The position numbers and the translations under genes were made by a program. From Henckelia pumila (lineage: Eukaryota; Streptophyta; Magnoliopsida; Lamiales; Gesneriaceae): 64,000 bases of DNA. The notes below the pieces were generated by a model, which saw nothing but the letters and a program-made list of their open reading frames with translations, was not told the DNA's origin and ran no database searches. This document shows, piece after piece, positions 60,101-64,000 of the stretch (position 1 is the first letter of the stretch; each line of letters begins with the position of its first letter). The stretch lies in assembly GCF_033568475.1 (NCBI RefSeq), contig NC_133123.1, forward strand, positions 159,603,753 to 159,667,752, given 5' to 3'.

Positions 60101-60948
60101 GTATCCATGTTTAAGGTTTGCATGCAAAAAAACTTGATTAATGAGCCTGTGTGCCCCATTTCTTAGTCTAGTCTAGTTGATCCATTCCTTTGTCAGGGAT
60201 GTTGATACGATTGAAATATAGGAGGCAATTTTTAAACAAGTTTAGTAAGTTACAGCTTAGTTTAAGTATATTGGATAATAGTCCTCAAAGTCATCAAGGG
60301 TTCAACCATTCATAAACCCAATTTGCTGCATATCCCTTGACATGGCCATCTGTTGAGGGGAGAGGTTAGATAACAATACGATGGTCTTTCAAGAAAGCTT
60401 GAATTAAGTATTTACTGGTACCCTCAATTTGTTTGAAATTCTAATACAATAAGTGAAACTTTTTGATGGTTAACTTTTAGCGTACCTTATCGTGCATAGT
60501 TGTTTGGTATCTGCTTCATATTGGCTATGTTGTGGCATTTCCAAGGATTATACATTTATACTGAAATATTGTTGTGGTCTTTGCCAGGACAAACAGAAGC
60601 TATTACCCTAAGAATGTTTTTTTTCTTTAATGTAGTTTTTCTCAATTTAAATCTTACATCTTTTCAATATACTAGGTCTCAGGTCCGTTCCTAATCCAAT
60701 GGCTCTCAAAATATAGCAGTTCATATTAATTGTAATTTCCTATTATTATATGATTTATAAATCTTGGTTTTTTTTCTTCTTTTGACAGAATCTCTGTTAT
60801 AAATGGGGACCAAAATTAAGTCCAGCAGAGATTGGTGATAAAGTTAAGCACTTCTTCAAGTATTATTCCATCAACAGGCATAAGATGACTGTACTAACGC
60901 CTTCCTATCACGCGGAGGTACTTCATTCTGCGGAACCAAGAGTTTAAA

Positions 60949-61006
<58 letters not shown>

Positions 61007-61247
61007 CACGTTCTTCTTATGCTTAAATTATCTTGTTTGATTAATAATCACGTGCTATCATCAGAGTTATTCACCTGAGGATAATAGATTCGATCTACGC
61101 CAATTCCTGTACAATTCAAGATGGCCATATCAGTTTCGAAAGATCGATGAACTTGTGCAGCAGTCAAGAGATGAAAAAATAGAAATTGATGGTGGCATGG
61201 GTGGCATTGTAGCTGCAGGTTCGGAGAATCCGAAAGCTGGGTTTTAG
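54127..61247 (+). CDS. QNS: Glutamine-dependent NAD+ synthetase
   Basis: Thirteen exons: 54127-54320, 54438-54743, 55182-55405, 55740-55843, 56325-56459, 56967-57135, 57499-57634, 58697-58835, 59097-59273, 59438-59605, 60020-60115, 60789-60917, 61065-61247. They give 719 residues in frame to TAG, close to the Arabidopsis enzyme (about 725). The N-terminal nitrilase-like glutaminase shows the triad Glu44 ([10 protein letters not shown]), Lys113 ([15 protein letters not shown]) and Cys174 (AAEVCEELF). The C-terminal ATP-pyrophosphatase domain has [11 protein letters not shown] (about 354-362) and [15 protein letters not shown]. It amidates nicotinic acid adenine dinucleotide to NAD using glutamine-derived ammonia and ATP, the last step of NAD synthesis in the cytosol. 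No targeting peptide is seen. [10 protein letters not shown] holds Leu where relatives I recall have other small or hydrophobic residues, of no clear consequence. Confidence 0.96.
60950..61005. repeat. (ATT)n microsatellite in QNS intron 12
   Basis: About 18 uninterrupted ATT units lie roughly 60 bp before the last exon's acceptor. Length variation could move the branch-site distance slightly. Confidence 0.95.
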
Positions 61248-61896
61248 GTTGTTGTCGATGATGATCGATCAGAATTGTCATTGCTGTAAAGTATTGCTCG
61301 AGGATTATAGGTTCTTACATTGCCCATGTATAAAATGTGTGTGTATAGCACACATATTCATATTCACACACACACGCTAAGGGCTGGTTTGCTCTTAGCC
61401 TCTTCTTTTGTCGTCAATTTTACGTTTTCTTGTGGATGATTAGAAAGAAATAGTAACATTTATTTTATTGTCAACTGTTGATATTTATTTGCCAATATAA
61501 GAGAAATGATGGCATTTTTGCGTGAAAATTAAAATCGAGTTATGTGTGATGCACGATTAATCAAAATACTTAGCCCATGGGCACCATGCTTCATTATGCG
61601 AGAAATTTCATATAAAAATATTTGATGATCTATAAAGCCTCCTATTTGACACACAATTTTGGTATTTACATATTTTTTGGTTAAGAGATCAAAAAATCAA
61701 CGTCAATTATGAAAGAAAAGCAGGAAAATTCGATACCTGAAAGAGTACATCTAATGACTCAAAATCAATTACATTGGGCCTTATATGATAGTATCTTGGA
61801 TTCTTGCCAACATCGACCCTTGCCAAAAGTAGATTATCTATTATTTATCAAATGTAGTTGGCACACAATAAATTTTACAAAATGGAAGACATAATA

Positions 61897-61941
<45 letters not shown>

Positions 61942-62041
61942 TATATATATATATATAAACAATAATAATAAAAAATATATATAAAATTATGAAATTCAAT
62001 GTGTAATTACACAAATTGCCCCTTCCCTGTCATGTGATAAA
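61248..62041. other. Spacer between QNS and the NAXE/PNPO gene
   Basis: The QNS 3' UTR and the next gene's promoter must both lie here. An AT palindrome at 61891-61990 is the only structured element. No separate gene was seen. Confidence 0.55.
61891..61990. repeat. (AT)n palindrome
   Basis: (AT)n runs are arranged around TTATTGTTTATAT and ATATAAACAATAATAA, which are inverted copies of each other. The tract can fold as a hairpin. Confidence 0.9.
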
Positions 62042-64000
62042 ATGTTGGCGCAGCCATTGCTGCGAAGAAGCAGGACCATGAAATGTCTCCTCACTCAATC
62101 ACTGCTGCAATTTCCTCTCCCTCATTTTCCAATTTCGGCCGCTAATATTGCTGATACCAACCAAATTCTCAACCTTCCTCCTTTTTTCTCTGTAATTCGC
62201 ACCCTTTCGCATCATCACACTCCAGCATGCTTCAAGATCATTGCTTTTCACTACACTATATAGGTTGATTGGAGTTTTTTTCTCGATTGTAGGTTCGTGG
62301 TTTTTTGGGCTCGAATTCGAGGATTAAACTCAGAGGGTATTGTTCGAATTCTATTACCGGGTTGAAGTCGATGGCGACGGCGAGACTTGTGCAGGACCCA
62401 GAGTCTATTTCATACCTGAATCAACGAGAGGCAGCGGAAATCGATGAAATTCTCATGGGTCCACTTGGGTTTAGCGTCGATCAACTAATGGTCAGCTATT
62501 TTTACGCTTTTGTTTAGCTGTGATTGTGCTTGAATGAATCAGCTTTTGGGATTGAAACTTGGAAAATATCGATTGCAGGAATTGGCTGGTTTGAGTGTGG
62601 CTGCTTCAATAGCTGAGGTAAGATTTATGGCCGCGTCTTAGTTTGTAAACCGTCATGTTTTATTCCTTTTTGTTGGCAGTTGTTTTGTAATTTTTATCAA
62701 TGCCTAGGAGCAGCAATCACATCTTACCTTTGGTCGTTAGCTGATGAGGTGCTTATTAGTAGGGGTTCTTTAGAATGGTTGCTCTCTTTTTCAAACATTA
62801 AATATTATAATCACTGGCCCTTCTACATTTCCTTACTAGTTCAAAGTGCTACAACAGGATGAAATACTTTGTGAATTCAAGGGAATGATGGAAAATACTG
62901 TTGATATTGAAAGTCTTAAAATGACAACTCACTCAGAAGCCTCACTTGATTTTTATTTAGGGTCGTTATATCTGGAAATGAAGTCGAGCCCATACCGGTG
63001 CTTTAGATATGTAAGCTGTGTGTCTAGTTGAATGGGCCTACCCATAATAATGTGCAAGGTCTCTATTTTCTTTTGGGTTAGCTTTTGGAGAAAACATTTT
63101 TATGGAAACTTCCTCGTTGTTATGTGCACTGTTATATTTTGGAGTTTTGAATACAAGGGAGATGTTTTACTTGAACTGAACTCAAAAGAACGCTCTTCTT
63201 ATGCAGGTATATAAACCAACCGAATGTACCCGTGTTCTTGCTATATGTGGCCCGGGGAATAATGGAGGTGATGGCCTTGTAGCTGCTCGTCATTTGCATC
63301 ACTTTGGATATAAACCAGTTATTTGTTATCCAAAACGCACTGCTAAAGCTCTTTATAATGGGTTGGTAATGCAGGTATTGCCGTATTGGATATGGCTCAA
63401 TTTTATTAGCGCACATAACCTAACCTAGCAGCATTGCTTATGCATTAATTTTTTGTAGTTGGAGTCACTTGCCATTCCTTTCCTGTCAGTGGAAGACCTA
63501 CCTGTGGATTTGTCCACAAGCTATGCCGTCATAGTGGATGCAATATTTGGGTTCTCATTTCATGGTACTTATTAGTTTATTTTAGTTGTATCTTTCTTTT
63601 AAAAAGAATTTTGTTACTAAACAATTTTTTATGATGCTTTTCTGTTTGGCGTTTAACTTTTATGATTTTTATGGCACATTAACTTCTGTAGTTTTCTGAA
63701 GAGCGATACTTTTGTAAAAAAATTCTATATTTCAAAAATATATGGAACTTATATTAGTGTTGAGATTCTAGACTTCCTGGTCTTTGCAATTTTGAAATGT
63801 TTGGATCGTAATCATAGGTTAAGGAGGAAGTCATGAGATCAATGAATTAGTAAGTTGTGAGATCGCCCGTGTATCAGTCAAGTTCATACCCACCCTTACA
63901 CGTGGAGATGGCAATAATTGTTGCCAGAAAATGTCTGGCTGCCTGTTGGGTAATATGTCGAAAGACTACTGACTAGTGACTACTGAGATCTTCTAGGAAG
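62042..64000 (+). CDS. PPOX1: NAD(P)HX epimerase / pyridoxamine 5'-phosphate oxidase fusion (5' part; runs off window)
   Basis: Five exons are in the window: 62042-62191, 62293-62490, 62579-62617, 63207-63374, 63459-63564 (ends in phase 1), giving about 220 residues. The first 95 residues are Ser/Leu/Arg-rich and lack a domain, as for a plastid transit peptide. The YjeF_N domain follows, with [54 protein letters not shown] and [13 protein letters not shown]. This match, exon for exon in sequence, is to the plant protein PDX3/PPOX1. That protein fuses NAD(P)HX epimerase (repair of hydrated NAD(P)H) to an FMN-dependent pyridoxine/pyridoxamine phosphate oxidase of the vitamin B6 salvage route. 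The oxidase half would lie beyond 64000, so the fusion is expected from family knowledge and not seen. 63565-64000 is intron. Confidence 0.9.

Overview
The window is nuclear DNA of a flowering plant, most likely a eudicot. Genes have many short introns with GT-AG borders, spacers are AT-rich, there is a plant-type snRNA promoter, and the transposons are plant families. An asterid (Lamiales-like) source is my guess from the look of the retroelements; it is not proven. There is no bacterial, CRISPR or operon structure. I found no wholly new multi-gene system. The most notable items are a U12 minor-spliceosomal snRNA gene, a very young Ty1/copia element that carries an extra reading frame and an element-wide short motif, and a minisatellite that copies a splice donor.

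Layout. 1-6640 is a nest of LTR-retrotransposon fossils: the start of a minus-strand Ty3 element, inside a plus-strand Ty3 chromovirus pol, which abuts a fragment of another element with a plant transposon-type reading frame. A hAT-type element (8456-9103) precedes a seven-exon plastid-type rsmG 16S rRNA methyltransferase gene (9198-12639). An intronless JINGUBANG-like WD40 gene lies on the minus strand at 16679-17932. From 19387 to 30924 a Mutator-type foldback element has been split by a second foldback and by a complete-looking 10.3 kb SIRE-like copia element with nearly identical LTRs. A gene-poor AT-rich stretch follows to 38.4 kb.

The right part is gene-rich. It holds a secreted GH9 class C endoglucanase with a CBM49 tail (38506-41298), a 1.5 kb foldback element, a second hAT-type element, a 19-exon alpha-N-acetylglucosaminidase gene (45770-52796), the U12 snRNA gene (53007-53166), a 13-exon glutamine-dependent NAD synthetase gene (54127-61247), and the first five exons of a NAD(P)HX epimerase/pyridoxamine-phosphate oxidase fusion gene (62042 to the window end). 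All exon models were built by eye. The complete ones keep frame across every junction and end at a stop, which supports them strongly.

How the genes relate. NAD synthetase makes NAD, and the next gene's N-terminal domain repairs damaged NAD(P)H, so two NAD-metabolism genes sit in tandem about 0.8 kb apart. The endoglucanase acts on cell-wall glucan and the glucosaminidase on glycans in secretory or vacuolar compartments. The RsmG-like enzyme modifies organellar 16S rRNA. These are otherwise independent housekeeping and wall genes.
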